From positions 184,476,944-184,540,943 of the forward strand of contig OZ038378.1 in assembly GCA_964036045.1 (NCBI GenBank): a DNA stretch of 64,000 nt, read 5' to 3'. This document shows positions 22,457 through 35,500 of this stretch, piece by piece. The position numbers and the translations under genes were made by a program. Position 1 is the first letter of the stretch, and every line of letters starts with the position of its first letter. The notes beneath the pieces were generated by a model. That model was not told where the DNA came from. It saw only the letters and a list, made by a program, of their open reading frames with translations, and did not search any database. The stretch is from Eutreptiella sp. 'Long Island Sound 2002' (taxonomy: Eukaryota > Euglenozoa > Euglenophyceae > Eutreptiales > Eutreptiaceae).

Positions 22457-22945
22457 AGGATCCCTGGCTCACTCAACCAGGCTAAGCGTAGGTCTCGCAA
22501 CCGTAAGGTCGTGGCATCGATCCCCGGTTGGGGCATGTCTAGAGGCGGGCGGTGGTAGCCGTGCGTCAAGGGCATTCTTTCCCGGGGAAAGCGCCAAATT
22601 GAGTAGGCCGTGGAGGCTGCCTCGCTGCCGCGAGCACCACCAGCTGTGAAAACCCGCATACACACACAACACACGGGGCAACATGGCGATGACGGGCTCG
22701 TTGAACTATTACCGTGGAGCTGGCCCAGCGGAAGCCACGGAGCTACAACCCCACTTCCAGGGTGGTCGTGGGCCAGTGAGCCAGGTTTTGGCCTAAGTGC
22801 ATATCACACTGGTCGAGGGGCAGTACGGGGATGCACCCCTGGCCTGCACCGAAGGCCTGCTATAATGGGGAGCGACCCGACCCGAGGATGCCAGTGTGGC
22901 CGTACAGGTCCAACCGGGAAGACCTGGTAAAAACGGTAGTACCCC
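22457..22945 (+). repeat. tRNA-derived SINE-like unit 2
   Basis: Same order of landmarks as unit 1: CAACCAGGCTAAGCG, GTCTCGCAACCGTAAGG, GGCATCGATCCCC, then the shared body. It has a 40-50-base extension before the GGGAGCGACCCGACC block. The two units are close enough in sequence to be a tandem duplication or two nearby insertions of one family. Confidence 0.7.
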
Positions 22946-23603
22946 AAATTCCCGGCAGCGGGCGGTGCATAGCCTCTAATTGCCGCACTTGCAAAAAACG
23001 CCGTGAGTGTGGTGTTAATCGCATGTGCTAGGATGGCAGCCCCTGAAAGAGAGTTCCATATTTTGAGGGCCGAGTACCATCGCTGGAGAATTGCTGTAGT
23101 GGCATCCTGTGTGTGTGTGTGTTTGTTTGTGTATGAGGTATTTTAGAGTAGGGTTTTTGGGACCCTCCAACCCCTCCAAACGCAAGAGGTTGAGACAGCT
23201 CCTCACAACCAAGGAGCCACTGTTAATCCAAATTTTGGACGTTAGCAGCACGGGCACCCTCTTGTCTGGTGGCCAGGAGTGTCCTTCGGGGCCAGCAACA
23301 GAGATAAAGACTTCCATTATGTCTTTTCTAGTAACGTATCACTCTTGCAAGGGGAGTGTGCGGCTGTCGTGCAGGCGCCGAGGGACTCGCCCAAAGACGT
23401 CCCACTGCTTATCTCTTGTCAAAGTGAGTCTTTGAGATACCAAATAGGGTCATGCAGGGCATCGCGGCGCCCTGGTACTAGCAACCAAAAGAGGCTTGGC
23501 CCATTGTAAGGCACATTCAACGACACTGTGCCGAGCGACCGGCAGAGGTCCAATGGGGCACTAGGGGCGTCGGCCGAACACACTACCTTTTATTTGTTTC
23601 TTT

Positions 23604-23970
23604 GTGCTGTCAGTGAAGCAGCACATCTGCCTGACCCCCCCCCTCCCCCGCTCCTCAACCCCTCAGTCAGACCGGCTAGCAACGCCACCAAGGTCTCATC
23701 AAAATGACCCAGGGGCAGAGGTTCCACGCAGTTTACCACCACACCCAGAGTCCCCGCTCAATCTCAGCGGGGAAGAGACACACAATACCGGGGACACCCC
23801 AAGCTCATCAAAGTACTCACCGAGAGGAGTTCGAACAGCGGAGTTCCGTGGCGGATGCCTCTTGATGCCTGGGACCTGTCATCGCTGGTTTCCACACCGT
23901 ACACCATCCCATCTCCACACACGCCAGAGCTTAGCCCATTACTGTACACACCTTTAAGCAGTGCGGAGGT
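23604..23970 (+). CDS. Possible Pro/Ser/Thr-rich disordered exon
   Basis: The frame reads RSSTPQSDRLATPPRSHQND then PESPLNLSGEETHNTGDTPS. A second frame over 23820-23965 is also Ser/Pro-rich (SLVSTPYTIPSPHTPELSPL). Such composition is common in disordered regulatory regions. There is a poly(C) tract at 23634. Boundaries and partner exons are not determined. Confidence 0.25.
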
Positions 23971-25074
23971 ACGACACATGATCAAGCAATCAAAACATGC
24001 GTGGGGGACAATAAGACAGGTATTCTCATAACACAAACCCCTCCCCAAACCCCTCAACCCTTCCAAGCACAAGAGCTCTAGCGGACCCCGCAGGCTTCAG
24101 CCCCCGTGGCCGCCGATAGCACGGTGGACTCGCCTAAGGGGGCCTCCACAAGGGCGACGCTACGGGAGCACGAAAGCGGAAACGGGATGCAGGATGCAGG
24201 TTGCGGTAGGAGCACCGACGCCACCCCATCTTGTTGCATGTTGCATGTTGCCTAACAATCAGCCTCAACCCAGTTTCTTGACGCAGTGCCCTCCGCTATG
24301 TCCTCCCCTGGGGGGTTAGCCAATCCCCAGGGGCAGTGCCCTCTGCTAGCCCCCCCCCCCCCCCGGGGTTGTGGCGCGCACTGTGCACAATGGGCGCGCG
24401 AAAAGTGCTGTTCATTTTTGTTTTTCTGCCGACGTTCCAGTAACTTGTTCTAGTGACGTTCCGGCGGTGTTCTAGCGGCCATTGTAACACCGCTGGAACG
24501 GCTGGGGGTATGCGTACAATGGAACATATGGTTAAGTCGCATAGTCGTAGGACGTAGTTGTTGAACCTTGCAATTTGAGCATGATTTGAATTGAATGGGT
24601 GTCCGCGCGCGCGCGCGCGCACGCACACACACACGCACACACACACGCACGCACACACGCAAACACACACGTAGTGTGCAAATTTTCACAATTGGGTTCT
24701 CAAAAGTGCACCTAGTGTTGCCCAAACATGCCTTATGTAGGAGTTCCTTCCCATTTCCTGCCAAAATTGGGGGGTTTGGAAAGCAGCAAAAGCCGCGCCC
24801 ATAACATGCTTGGGAGATGGTATCCCCCGTTAGAGTTAGAGGTGTGCAGTCTGTACATCCTTCAAAGTTGCAAACGGCTATTGGGAAATGGTGAAGGGTT
24901 GCCTGTGCCCTCTGTCATGTGATCAATTCGGAACATTGCATGCCAAGAGGAAATCCCAACTGCCACTCTGCTTGAGAACACATCGTCCATTTTTCTTTAG
25001 AACAATCTTTTGAAGGTTGATAACAAACATTTGAGCTGAAGGCAGGGATATTAATAAGAATTGCGCCATTTTGG

Positions 25075-25425
25075 GGGCGGGTGGGGGCCTCACGCACATG
25101 GAAATGCAGCGAGGCAGGTTGCAGACGACCGGAGGGTGCAGGTGCATGAGCAGGAAAAGCTGTCAAACAACCCCGCGACAACCAGCACAACCGCAGTACG
25201 CCAACTACTGAGCACCGCTAACGCACAAACGGCACCCGCCACAACCAGCACAGCCCCGGCACACGAGCCATTGGGCTCCGCGAACGCGGAAACCGCACCA
25301 GCAGGAGCACAGGCCGCAGCGGCCAACAACATGCAGTGACCCGACGCAACATGCAAAGGGAAGAACGGGTGACTGTCCATGGCCCTGTAAAGAAACAACA
25401 ACCCGACGAAATGTCACACAGGGGG
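25075..25425 (+). repeat. Interspersed repeat family, copy 3
   Basis: Close to copy 2 at 13020-13380. Conserved frame: NRTSRSTGRSGQQHAVTRR then QREERVTVHGPVKKQQPDEM. A second frame upstream, rich in Thr and Ala (NPATTSTTAVRQLLSTANAQ), is also open. Confidence 0.75.
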
Positions 25426-26772
25426 TTGGCCAACCATGGACACATGGGTTGATGTCCATGGTATGTCCATGGTTGGCTGTCACAGTATGGACATTGATGC
25501 TATGGATGAGTTGTTCCTAATGTTGTGTAGTCCCTGTTGTACCCTATTTTTCTAGAAAGATTGTGTGCTTCCTATTGTTCCCTATTTTTGTGGACAGCCG
25601 CATGCCAGAAAAAAAATGGTCCGACCAACCCCCCCATCTTATTGACAACACTTGCTGAGGGGGGTACATGATTTTCATCATTGGAGAATGCACATATGGG
25701 TAACAGGTGCACAGTGTGTGCCTAGTGCACACCCTTTTGGGTCGCTATACCGCGTTCCCCCCCCTAGACTAACCCTCACAAGATCACCCCACATGACGAA
25801 ACCAGCACCAAGAGAACGGCAGGCAAATGGTCATCTGATCAACCTTTCACTGCCACAGTTGTGCAAAGATGTGCTCCACATGAGCATGATATCCCCCATG
25901 TACATCATTGCCTTCTCATTGCATACACACAATCCTTGGCTTGTGCTGAGGTACCTAGTGCCTGCGATGCCTACAAGTCCCCATTCAAGTACCCCATCAC
26001 TCCACTAGGGCTCAAACTGGTAGATAGCTTCCAAGACACGTAGCTGGAACCTTGCTAGTAAGTATGGTGGCGCAGCCGTTACCCGACCAACGCCACACTT
26101 CCTGCCAACATGTGTGAATGTGGCTACATAACCCTTGCGACAGCCCATTCTAATAATAGGATGGGAATTGGCCATGTATCCCTTGCCATATTGGGCTGAA
26201 TAAAGTTCGAAACATGGGCCTACCAAACGGGGAACAAAGTGGCATGCATCAAAACAATCTCTCACAGCGCATCATGGGCATCACCCAAGCCAAAAGAGAA
26301 AAGGATACACCATGCGCGCATGTTAGGACCCCGGGTGGAAATCCTTACCAACTCTCCACAGTATTCACCAATCTTCTGCGAGCCTACATTGGTTGCATCA
26401 ATTTCATGAACGCCTTTCTTTTTGGCCCTCCATTGGTTTCATTCTCATCCACATGCCTCCTTGTCCTCACTGCGCTTCTGTTCTCATGTCATGAGCCATC
26501 AGCGCACGGCTCCATGGCATTGCCCTTGCTTGGAGTACTCAAACTGTCTGTCGTGTGAGTGAGTGAGTTTGCCTCATTTCATCTCTCCAAGTAGTCATGG
26601 TGGTCAGATCAGATTTTTTCTGTGCTCCATTTGAAAGTAAAAAACAAACAACAAAAAAGTGTGCTCTAACTCTGGTCTTGTCATACACCCCGAATAAGAA
26701 AGGTGTTCTTTTTGCTTTTTTAAGGTATCACATGAGTGTGGTGTGACACTTTGCATGCTCGCACGATATTTA

Positions 26773-27358
26773 CCCCCCCCCCCTCCGTGTCCAACGAACA
26801 TTGTGTCCAATGAACACTTCCGTTCGGACCGTATTTTTTGAGGACCCAATTAATTAGGTACTTAAATAGGTACCAGGCTCCAGAACCGCGGTTTCAGCCT
26901 AAAGCTTTGGGGAAATGAGGGACTTTTGTGATGTATCTTGCAGTAATGGTGGACAAATTTGTAAAGCAGGTTGTGAGGGAATGGTGTCCCTCAACTACAG
27001 GACCTCTATTGCCCACCATGACTGATTCTCTGCTTGCACCCGGCCAGGAGGTGCTATACAAGCGGTGCCACCACTTCTGCCCGTGCCAAGAACAAGAAGG
27101 GCTCCAAGCCCGGGGAGCATGTTCAATTTTTCCAAATGAAGCGGGACCGCAACAAGGGCTTCTATTCTGAAAAGTGCTAATTGGAGGCCTCCATCAGCAT
27201 TGTGCTTTGAATGGGCTGGGCAACTTGTGCCTAGGAATGTGTTACCGCCGTTTCACAATGTTGTCGCGCGCACCGAACAGTGTGCCCAACGAACACTCCT
27301 GTTCAGACCGTTTTTTTCAAAAGGACAAAACTGTTCGTTGGACACGGGGGGGGGGGGG
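26773..27358. mobile_element. Inverted-repeat element of about 590 bp with poly(C)/poly(G) ends
   Basis: The left end is poly(C) then CCGTGTCCAACGAACA; the right end is the reverse complement, TGTTCGTTGGACACGG then poly(G). Internal parts of the arms also match in inverted order (GTTCGGACCGT-TTTTT and CAGACCGTTTTTTTC). It encloses the basic frame at 27061-27180. It looks like a small non-autonomous DNA element; a target-site duplication is not clear. Confidence 0.55.
27061..27180 (+). CDS. Short basic frame inside the inverted-repeat element
   Basis: Reads SGATTSARAKNKKGSKPGEH then VQFFQMKRDRNKGFYSEKC and TAA. It is Lys/Arg-rich. It may be an exon remnant carried by the element. No family recognised and no start codon nearby. 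Confidence 0.25.
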   Translation, partial: SGATTSARAKNKKGSKPGEHVQFFQMKRDRNKGFYSEKC

Positions 27359-27789
27359 CTTCTGCTTACAACTGAACTCCCTGTAAGTGCCGCCTTTGAA
27401 AGCCTGCACCCACATCTGTAACGATTTGCAACCGTTGCTCAGGGTCAGGAGTTGCCCTGTAAAGGTTGCAATCGTTGGTCAGGAACCATGCAACCCCACA
27501 GGTGTCTACGGGAATACTACCGCTTCCACCGCGGGCAAGGGCTACCTTGCCTGCCCCCAGGCCACTACGCCCCCATCGTGCATCCTGCCCCTCCACACAC
27601 TGCATCCTGACGCAGCCCCCCGCCCCTGTGTACTCCGAAGAGACTGACCACGATGGACATCACGCAAAAATTTTTCAGAGGAAGGGGTCCACGGTGTAGG
27701 GGCCGTGTACTGGTGGGACGCGTCAAGGGCCAGTGCATGACATCCCAACACACATTGTGTGGGTACAACACGTGCGTGCAGTTGACAGG

Positions 27790-27910
27790 TGGTCTTATGC
27801 TATGCATTGCATGCTATCCTATGCTGTACGTGGTCCTATGCTGTGCATCCTATCCTATCTTATGCTGCATGCAGTCCACACGTGGTTCTATACGATGCAT
27901 CTTATGGCTA
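27790..27910 (+). repeat. Degenerate CTATGCTRTGCATCCTATC tandem repeat
   Basis: Five or so diverged units of about 20 bases, built on CTATG and GCATC words. Confidence 0.6.
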
Positions 27911-28515
27911 CCAGGATGTTCACAAACAGACTGCACCGTGAGTAGTGCTCATCTTCTTTTCATCGCAGATGAGGGGCGTTGCATGAGCCCTTGTGCACAC
28001 ATGGCTGGCTGCCAGGAAATGGAATGGTCCGATGCTGCTTGACAGTAGTACATTATTAAGGTTGGAGCATACAGCAGGTGTGCCTCCTCCACACCATTGG
28101 CCACACTTTGGTAACATGCATTGCCAGACGCACTAACCACAATCACAAGGAGATGAGAGGCAGCATTATTGGCGATTCTGGTCGAGGGTGAAAATGTCCC
28201 TGTCGCAGTGGATGCGGTGCGCTGCGGGATGTGGTAACGCTGTGCTTTGTATTTCCGACAAAGCGGACCGTCACTGTTTGGGAGCAATGCGGCGATGTTG
28301 CTTTGTAAAAGGGCACACCGTCCACCCTGAAGTGCTTCTGCACTGCCGAGGGGTGCTGCGATGCTGTGCCTCTTTTTTGGGGAGACGCAGTCAGGAGCGA
28401 TGTGCTATGGAACTGGACAGCTCTGAACGTTGATTCCGAGAGGTTGTCTCGAGTACCGCACAGTGAGTAGGCTACGCCAGCTCATCTTGGTCTGGACAAA
28501 AAAAAAGGTCCAGTC

Positions 28516-28900
28516 AGGAGCGATGTGCTGCCCTGTGAGATCCGCATCCCTGTGAATGCATCCTGTGCCACTGTTGGCCAGTCTTCACTGGCGTCACCGT
28601 CCATTCTCAAGAAGAAGAAGGCAGCGCGCAGGAGAAACTCGGGTTCAATTCTGGACAGGAACCCTGGCACGGCATGCATTGACGACCTGTCTTCCTCTGC
28701 ACGGGACCACAATACTAATGGATGTCATTGCGGTGCGGGGCCCTGCCCACATGATGTGAAGTTTTGCACACTCATCACTCGCACACGCATGAAAGAGAAG
28801 TCATGGGAGGTCATCTGTCGGAGTATGAAGCGGTTGCACATGGAACAACACAGCACAGCAATATCTGTTGCACCTGTGTTTGGCTGCGTGAGGCCTGCGG
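28516..28900 (+). CDS. Possible upstream exon of the large plus-strand gene
   Basis: Open frame with SSLASPSILKKKKAARRRNS followed by GSILDRNPGTACIDDLSSSA, a basic patch that could be a nuclear signal, then Cys-rich sequence. It follows an acceptor-like AAAGGTCCAG. It lies 0.6 kb upstream of the first firm exon on the same strand. A donor that fits the phase-0 entry of the next exon is not certain, so it is listed separately. Confidence 0.3.
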
Positions 28901-29099
28901 GGGCTCATGCAGGCTGCTCAGGGTCGTTAAAGACTGTCCAGGGTGGTGAGAGGGTGGTGAAGGATGCTGAAGGGGGAGGAGGACTGCACAGGGCTACGGC
29001 AAGGTTTGTGCGCAGGGCGCTGTTTTATCACCCGTCTTTTCTCATTCTTTGTTTGTTGTCTGTGCAAAGGAGCGCCGTAAAGACGCACCCATAACAACT

Positions 29100-29155
29100 G
29101 CTCAACCGCCGTCGGTTACCCTCCAACCACCGTCGGCTGCTGCCCAACCGCTGTT
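29100..29155. repeat. AACCGCCGTCGGTT-type repeat cluster
   Basis: Reverse-complement orientation of the 2985-3080 family: CAACCGCCGTCGGTTACC, then CAACCACCGTCGGCTGC, then CAACCGCTG. Confidence 0.6.
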
Positions 29156-29517
29156 CCTTACCCCCCGAATATGTCTGAGTGCATGGTCACCCATTTTCGT
29201 TTTTATTTTTTTTTTGGAGTTATGTGGCGCCCTCGTTGCGCAGAAATATACGGATTTGTGGAGGTTGCGGACGGTTGTGCAGGATGGAGGAGCGTTGCCA
29301 CGCGGTGCTGTGGAGGGCTGTGATTCATTGGTGGTTGTGCACTTGGAGGGTTGTAGACGTGTGTGGCGACGCCGATGATGGTGCGTGGGTTGCGCAGGAA
29401 TAAGGGGCGGTTGCGAGGATGTGGGAGCTGCAGGCACTGGCTCCCCTGCAGGGGTCCATGCACGCACTGCGGCATTATCCTTGCAACCTCCCAGTCCCAC
29501 TCTACATCTCCTTTCAG

Positions 29518-32500
29518 GGCGCTATGAAGCTGCTCAGCCCGCAGGACACTGAGTCTGCCCTGCCCAGAACCCCACATCGGATGCTGGACGTTCCTGGTGG
29601 TAAAGGGAGTGCCAAAGGGGTACCGAGCACAATCAGAGACCCCACCAAGCTGTCACCAAGCGCTGGGGATGCGGGCACGAAGGCATTGCCGGTTACCATC
29701 CGATCAGCAGCCCCCAATGCCGGAGTTGCGCCTGCTGCTCAACCTGGCGCTGCCTCGCCCACCGACCGTGATGAGTTGCTTGGGAGGGTGCTGGGGAGTT
29801 ATGTCACCCCCCGAGGCACCCACATTGTGGAAGAGGAGGAAGAGGAGGACCTGATGCTGAGCGTTGCATTGGAGGATGCAGCCCAGAACTTGAGCTCTCT
29901 TGCGGTTCTGACACAGTCCATGCTCAACAACATTGAAATTGATCGGTACCGGAGGGCGCATGCCGCACAGACGAACAGCAATAAGGTCAAGGAAGACCTG
30001 GATGAGAAGAAGACTTTTGGGCCCAAGGTGGATCCCGCTACGTTGGACCCCATTCAGCGATATCTTTACTACACAACTCCCAAAAGGTAGACCCCACTTG
30101 ACGCGTGTTCACATGCTCCTGCATTGAGAATCGTACTTGTCATCTGCAGATGTCAGGCATCGTGATCGAACAGTGCATGCCAACTTGTCGAGTGGGAAGT
30201 GGCAGGTTCGGGGGTTGGTGATGTAGCCTTATGCCTTCGGGTAGGCGGTGGTGCGCTTGGAGACACTCACGTCGAGTACCCTCGCCTACTCTTGTCCGAC
30301 CCCCCGGGAACTGTCACTTTGGTTATGGTACAATGCACATTGAGGCCACCGATTGATGAATTGTGCTGTTTGACGGTTCCTGCTGCCTCTCTGCACACCG
30401 GCCCAAGCAGTTTCGTATATTGTATGGGGCTCGGGTGGTGTGGCCGGCAAAGGCGTACCAACGAGCGACGGCGGCGGCAGCTGTGGCGTCGCTCAGGGGA
30501 CATGGCGATGAGGACCCTGTAGGACGGTGCAATGGTGTTTTGGAGTTTTGCAACATTTGTGTCTCTCTTCCGGCCAAGAAACCTTGAAAATGGCCCGTTC
30601 TGGCAATGAGAATGCGCCAGGAATCCATTTTTACGGGAAGCTATCCCAGACCACGTAGCACGGCCGAAGCCAAACGGTGTTGTTCGCCTTTTTTTCGTTC
30701 GTTTTGATGCATGTGCGAGTGTGCGCCCTCCTCCGCAGGACCCCCTTAGCAGCCCCCGCCCCCAAGGGGCGGCCGTGGGGCGGGCGGCTGCCGAGGGGCG
30801 GGCGGCTGCAGGGGAGCACAGGGCGCGACACACAGGGCTACAGGCAGAGGGCAGGCGGGATCGGGTCAAAGCCACGGCTGTCTTTTGGCAACGAGATTTT
30901 TTTGGTCTTCACTGAGGAGATCCCCTGACGGACAGCCCTTTGGGCCGGCGGTCATCCACCAGTTGTCGGCGATTGCATTACTGGATGATCGGAAACTATG
31001 CCGTGTGTAGTGCCTGGCTGCCTTCTCCGATGACGGTGTGCGCGTTCGTTGGGTCACGCGTGCACCAACGAGAGCCCAGAGCAGGCGAGGGAGAGCCTCA
31101 AAGGGCTAGAGTACCGGTCCCTTTCGCGCCGTACTCCGCAAGGTCGAGCAGGGGCAGCCTGGGCGCACCCGGCCACCTCCTGTGCATCGCCCCCCCCCCC
31201 CCCCCAATTAACCGTGCGAACCCTGGGCATGTCGGGTTTTCACTTCCGGGGGGGGGGGGGTCAATAGAGCCCCCAAAAACTGGGGGGGGGGGTTCGGGAA
31301 AAGGGCCGAGGCCCGGGGGTCAGTCTCTGTAGGATTTTGGGGGTCCTGTCAATTGAGCCCTTTTTTTGGGGGAGGGGGGGTCCGGCCGGAGGGCTCTATC
31401 GACCCCCCCCCCCGGAAACGAAAACCCGGCCTCCCCTGGGCGAAAGATGTCCTCTGCCAAAAAAAAAAACAGTCGTGTGAAACATCGCTGCCACAACGCT
31501 CCGGTGCATGCGGCGCCGGGCCAGACACATGCACGGGGGGGGGGGGGGTCCATATGCGACCCCCCGCCCCCTGCCCCGGCGAGTCAGTCACAAAGGATGG
31601 CCGGGTTGGGCTCTCGAAGGCGCCGGGCAATTTTTTTCCAGATATCTTTTTTGCACATCATTTGAGGTGTTGTGATGTCTCGATGCGGCGGAACAGAAAC
31701 GTGGGTCTGATGTATTGAAAACGCCCCCGGGGGTCACAAGGCCCAACCAGCCCCAGCTCTTGTTGGTGGCTGAGCTGTTGAGTGACGCTGTACGTCAGGT
31801 ATCATGCCCTCCTCCACCGGGTAGCGATCATTTGAAGGTGCATGCGTTGGGGTACCCCCCTGGGCCGCCGGTTAGACCCCCTCTTCCCAAAGGGATTTCG
31901 GCCCACTTCTTTGAGGGGGTGGGGGGGTCGCATATCAACCCAAGGCCTCGACCCCTCCCCTTGGACACATGACTCCAGCATCGCGATGGGCGGAGGCTTC
32001 CGGACACTCAAATCCGTACAAGGGAAGGCCCCGCCCTCACAGCCCATGTGTGGTCACCGTCTCGGGTGCTGGTTTGGGGCAGGCCGCCAACCGAAATGCT
32101 CTCTGTGAGAACAGCGGGTGGGTGGAGGGTGGTGCCATCATGACCTCAGACGATTTGTCGGATGTGCCGGTGCCACGGTCCTCACCGTGTCTCACTCTAC
32201 CGGACACCTACAAAAAAACCGTTGTGCGAAATATTGGTGCTGCCAATCCAATGAGCGCGGGAAGCAATCATCACTGTTCTCTGATGTTTGCACATCTGCG
32301 TGCTCGACCGAGACAATGTGACTTCCAGCCACATGACGTGATACCTGCAGAAAAATTGTCTTTCAAGACGACAAGACCGTTGCCGATGATTCGCCCCGAA
32401 AGCGAAAGCAACTCGTTGACCCCAAGAATTTCCGGGCAAAGCAGATCAAAATGCTGTCGCGCGGCGCCATTCCATGCAACAAAAATGCATCTTTAATCTA

Positions 32501-35500
32501 CGGCAACGGGCCTAAGGAAGGCAAGGTATGCTGTAGATACGTATGGACCAGGCGGCTGTGTCATGCTGCGATGGTGGGGGCTTGTGTGGTGCCGTGCATG
32601 GGCAGTCAGAGGGGCACCGTGTGCTTGTCTGCCCACCAGTGCCCTGCCTTCAGGAAACGTGGTTTGCCAGCGGTAACGAGTAAATGGCAGTTTGGCGTGT
32701 GCATGGGCATGCGTTGTGCTCAGCAAGTGTATGTCATTATGCTGTGTGCCAGTGAGCAGAGGTACTAACGAGGTAGTGTACCATGCAGTGCCTGTGCCTT
32801 CTTTGCACATTCCTCTTTCGTGAAGCGAAACCAGTACCTCCACACAATTCTCACATTCCAGGAAGGAGAAAAAAATAGGGAAGGTGCAGGGGCAGAAAGA
32901 TTGTGAGAGCAGCACCTTGGACCCTTTAGGTCGCACTACTGGAGAGGGTAAAGTGCCTGCTGGTTTCAAATGAGGGCGCTGCAGTCCTGGGATCTTCAAA
33001 AGCTCTGTCCTAGGCTCATCAACCGACGGCCATCCGTTGCATCGCACTCTGCAGTTCGGCCAAGCACTTATGTCGGTGGACCCTCCCCGTTTGGCCAAAC
33101 TACCCCCTTGTTTTAGTGGGACCGAAAGATTTCTTGAGAGCCCTTTTGCACTTTTTACAAATGTTATGTAGCCACTTTGATTTCTCTCTGATACGGCAGT
33201 GGTTACACAGCCAAGCATTGTTGTATGGCTGGAGCACAGCAGCTTTGGTCACAAGGCTGGGCGGTCTGGGCTTGTAACTTCCCAGATTGGTTGTGGAGTG
33301 GCGTCATCAGGGATTCATATGTCTGGGGTCATAGATACACCCAGCCCCCTTTTTTTGCCTGTTTCATCCCGCTTTTTGGTGAATGGGGTGTTTTTGCTAT
33401 GCGGCCAGGTTCGAAATGTGCAAAAAGTACCCAAACTACTGTCTCACGTGCTCAGAAATTTTGTTAAGACTCCTATGTACACATTTCGAGGGCACTTGGG
33501 CTATGTGCCGGTGGTTGATGTTCAAGTGCCGGCGTTGGGCTGCCACTGAATGGATGGAGGTCAATCGCCAGCAGTTGGTGCATGAAATATTATGCACAAA
33601 GCAATGTTTCCTCTCAGACACTTAAATACCTGCACAAAAGTGGGTGGTACTTGACCCCGGATGTTTTGGCTGGTTTGCCTTGGTGCCTTTGTGGTTCACC
33701 CATCTGCCCCTTGCCCTCTCGCCTGATGATTCAAAACCCCGCAAATTTTGATGAGCACCCACCTCTACTGACTTTAAAGTTCTTATCTGGGTCCACTCAT
33801 CGTGGACACAACAATCAACCAAACATACATGATTATGACATTGAGGTGGACAGCCATGGCCCATTTTCCCTCGGCAGAAGGCACACTATTTGTTGGGTAC
33901 TAGGGACCACAACCTGCATACAACCAACAGATGGCACCCTCCTGGGTGTGACAGACATCCCGTGCACAACTGACATAGCACCCTCCTGTGTACAACTGAG
34001 TTGGGGCACCCTCCCATGTACAGTGCCATCCTGTTTACAACCGAAAGAAAAACCCCATCCCGTGTACAAGCGACATTCCTCTGCACAGCAAGAGGCGGGC
34101 GAAATGCGCTTGGTGTAATCCCCCCCCCCAAAATAAGCAAGTTGGAGCCCGCCCCACCTGGCCCCTAATTATGCTATCGCTGCTGTTCTATGTTGCAGGA
34201 CATGACCATCAATGATGAAACAGTGATTCGACATCACCAGGGCAGCACTGCAAAGACCTCAGCCACTCAGCAGAGTGCGGCTTCTTCAGGAGGTCAGCCA
34301 CAGAATTCTCATCTGAAGGTGCTACACGCCTGCCCTTCTTCTGGGGTGCATGCCTGCACTTGAAGGGAGGGAGGTAACCCCCCCCCGTCCCGTGTACAGC
34401 AACGGTCAGTTACACCGCAACTGTCCAACTGCAAACCGTGGGTACCTCGGTTTTATAACCCCTGCCTCCTGCCCCCCAACCAATTTCCCAACCGTAGCCA
34501 ACCGGTTTTGCAAGAATTGCCGCACAACCCTGTGGCCTGCCTCTTGTTCGAGTGCAGGCCTGGAAAGGGGGGGGGGGGGGCGTTCCACCTCCCGGATTCC
34601 GAGATCAGCCACCCAATAGTGCCCTACAGGCGAGGAGTTGGCCGTTTGTAGGCTAGCATGAGTTGGCTGAAAAAATTTGACAATTTGACTTTTTCCAACA
34701 ACTTTCTGTCTGGTCTGTGATGGTTTGGGTCATCATTTGGTGACTATACGGGTATACTAGCACCCATAATGTTGTTACATCAAGGTGCCGGTATGAGCAC
34801 CATATACCCCCCCCCCCTCTTGATGGTATTCATGTAGCAAACCCAATGTTTGAAATCCAATGTTTAGCCCCTTGTAAAATCATCATGTTGGAAATATTTC
34901 AATTTTCGCCCCCCCTTCCGATGAAACCCTGCCCTCCAAGTCGAAAACCAAGATGTGTGCCTGCGGGTAGGCAAAATGCCACGCACCAGCCCCCAAAAGT
35001 AATGATGCCAGTGAAGGAAGGGTAGTTCCCAAATGGGGACATTGTCATGGTGGCATCATGAGCACCCCACCTCTCGCAATCTTGGAACCCGTCCTCCTCA
35101 CCCCAACCCAATGGGTGGATAACCAAAACCAACCCACCAATGCATGCATGGAGGAATCCCTCCTCGAAAGGTGAACACGTACACACAACGAGAAGTACCA
35201 ACCAACATACTCACTCCACCTTTATGGCACCCCCCAAGCTGGGTGCCAATTTGGGGAGGTGGTTGACCCTTCCATTGCCCCATGCCCGTGGACCTGTTGC
35301 AATGATAGCATTGTGATTATCTGTTATAGCCCCCAAGGCATTGAAGACCAGCAACCAGAACAATTGGACTGTGTGCCAGGACCATAACAGGGGGCATAAA
35401 GATTCCCTAGAACACAATTGAATCAATGGCACCATTTTGCAACAAGTATTGTCCCTCCAGACGGCATGGTGCCTTGTGCGAGTGGTAGTCAGGCCCCTTT

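Larger units (their letters stand above)
22946..28515. other. Repeat-rich region, no complete gene found
   Basis: Contains the Ser/Pro-rich segment at 23604-23970, (CA)n at 24600-24670, interspersed repeat copy 3, an inverted-repeat element and a CTATG tandem repeat. Protein-like fragments occur at 25861-26043 and 26214-26558 but are not connected by splice sites I trust. Confidence 0.45.
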
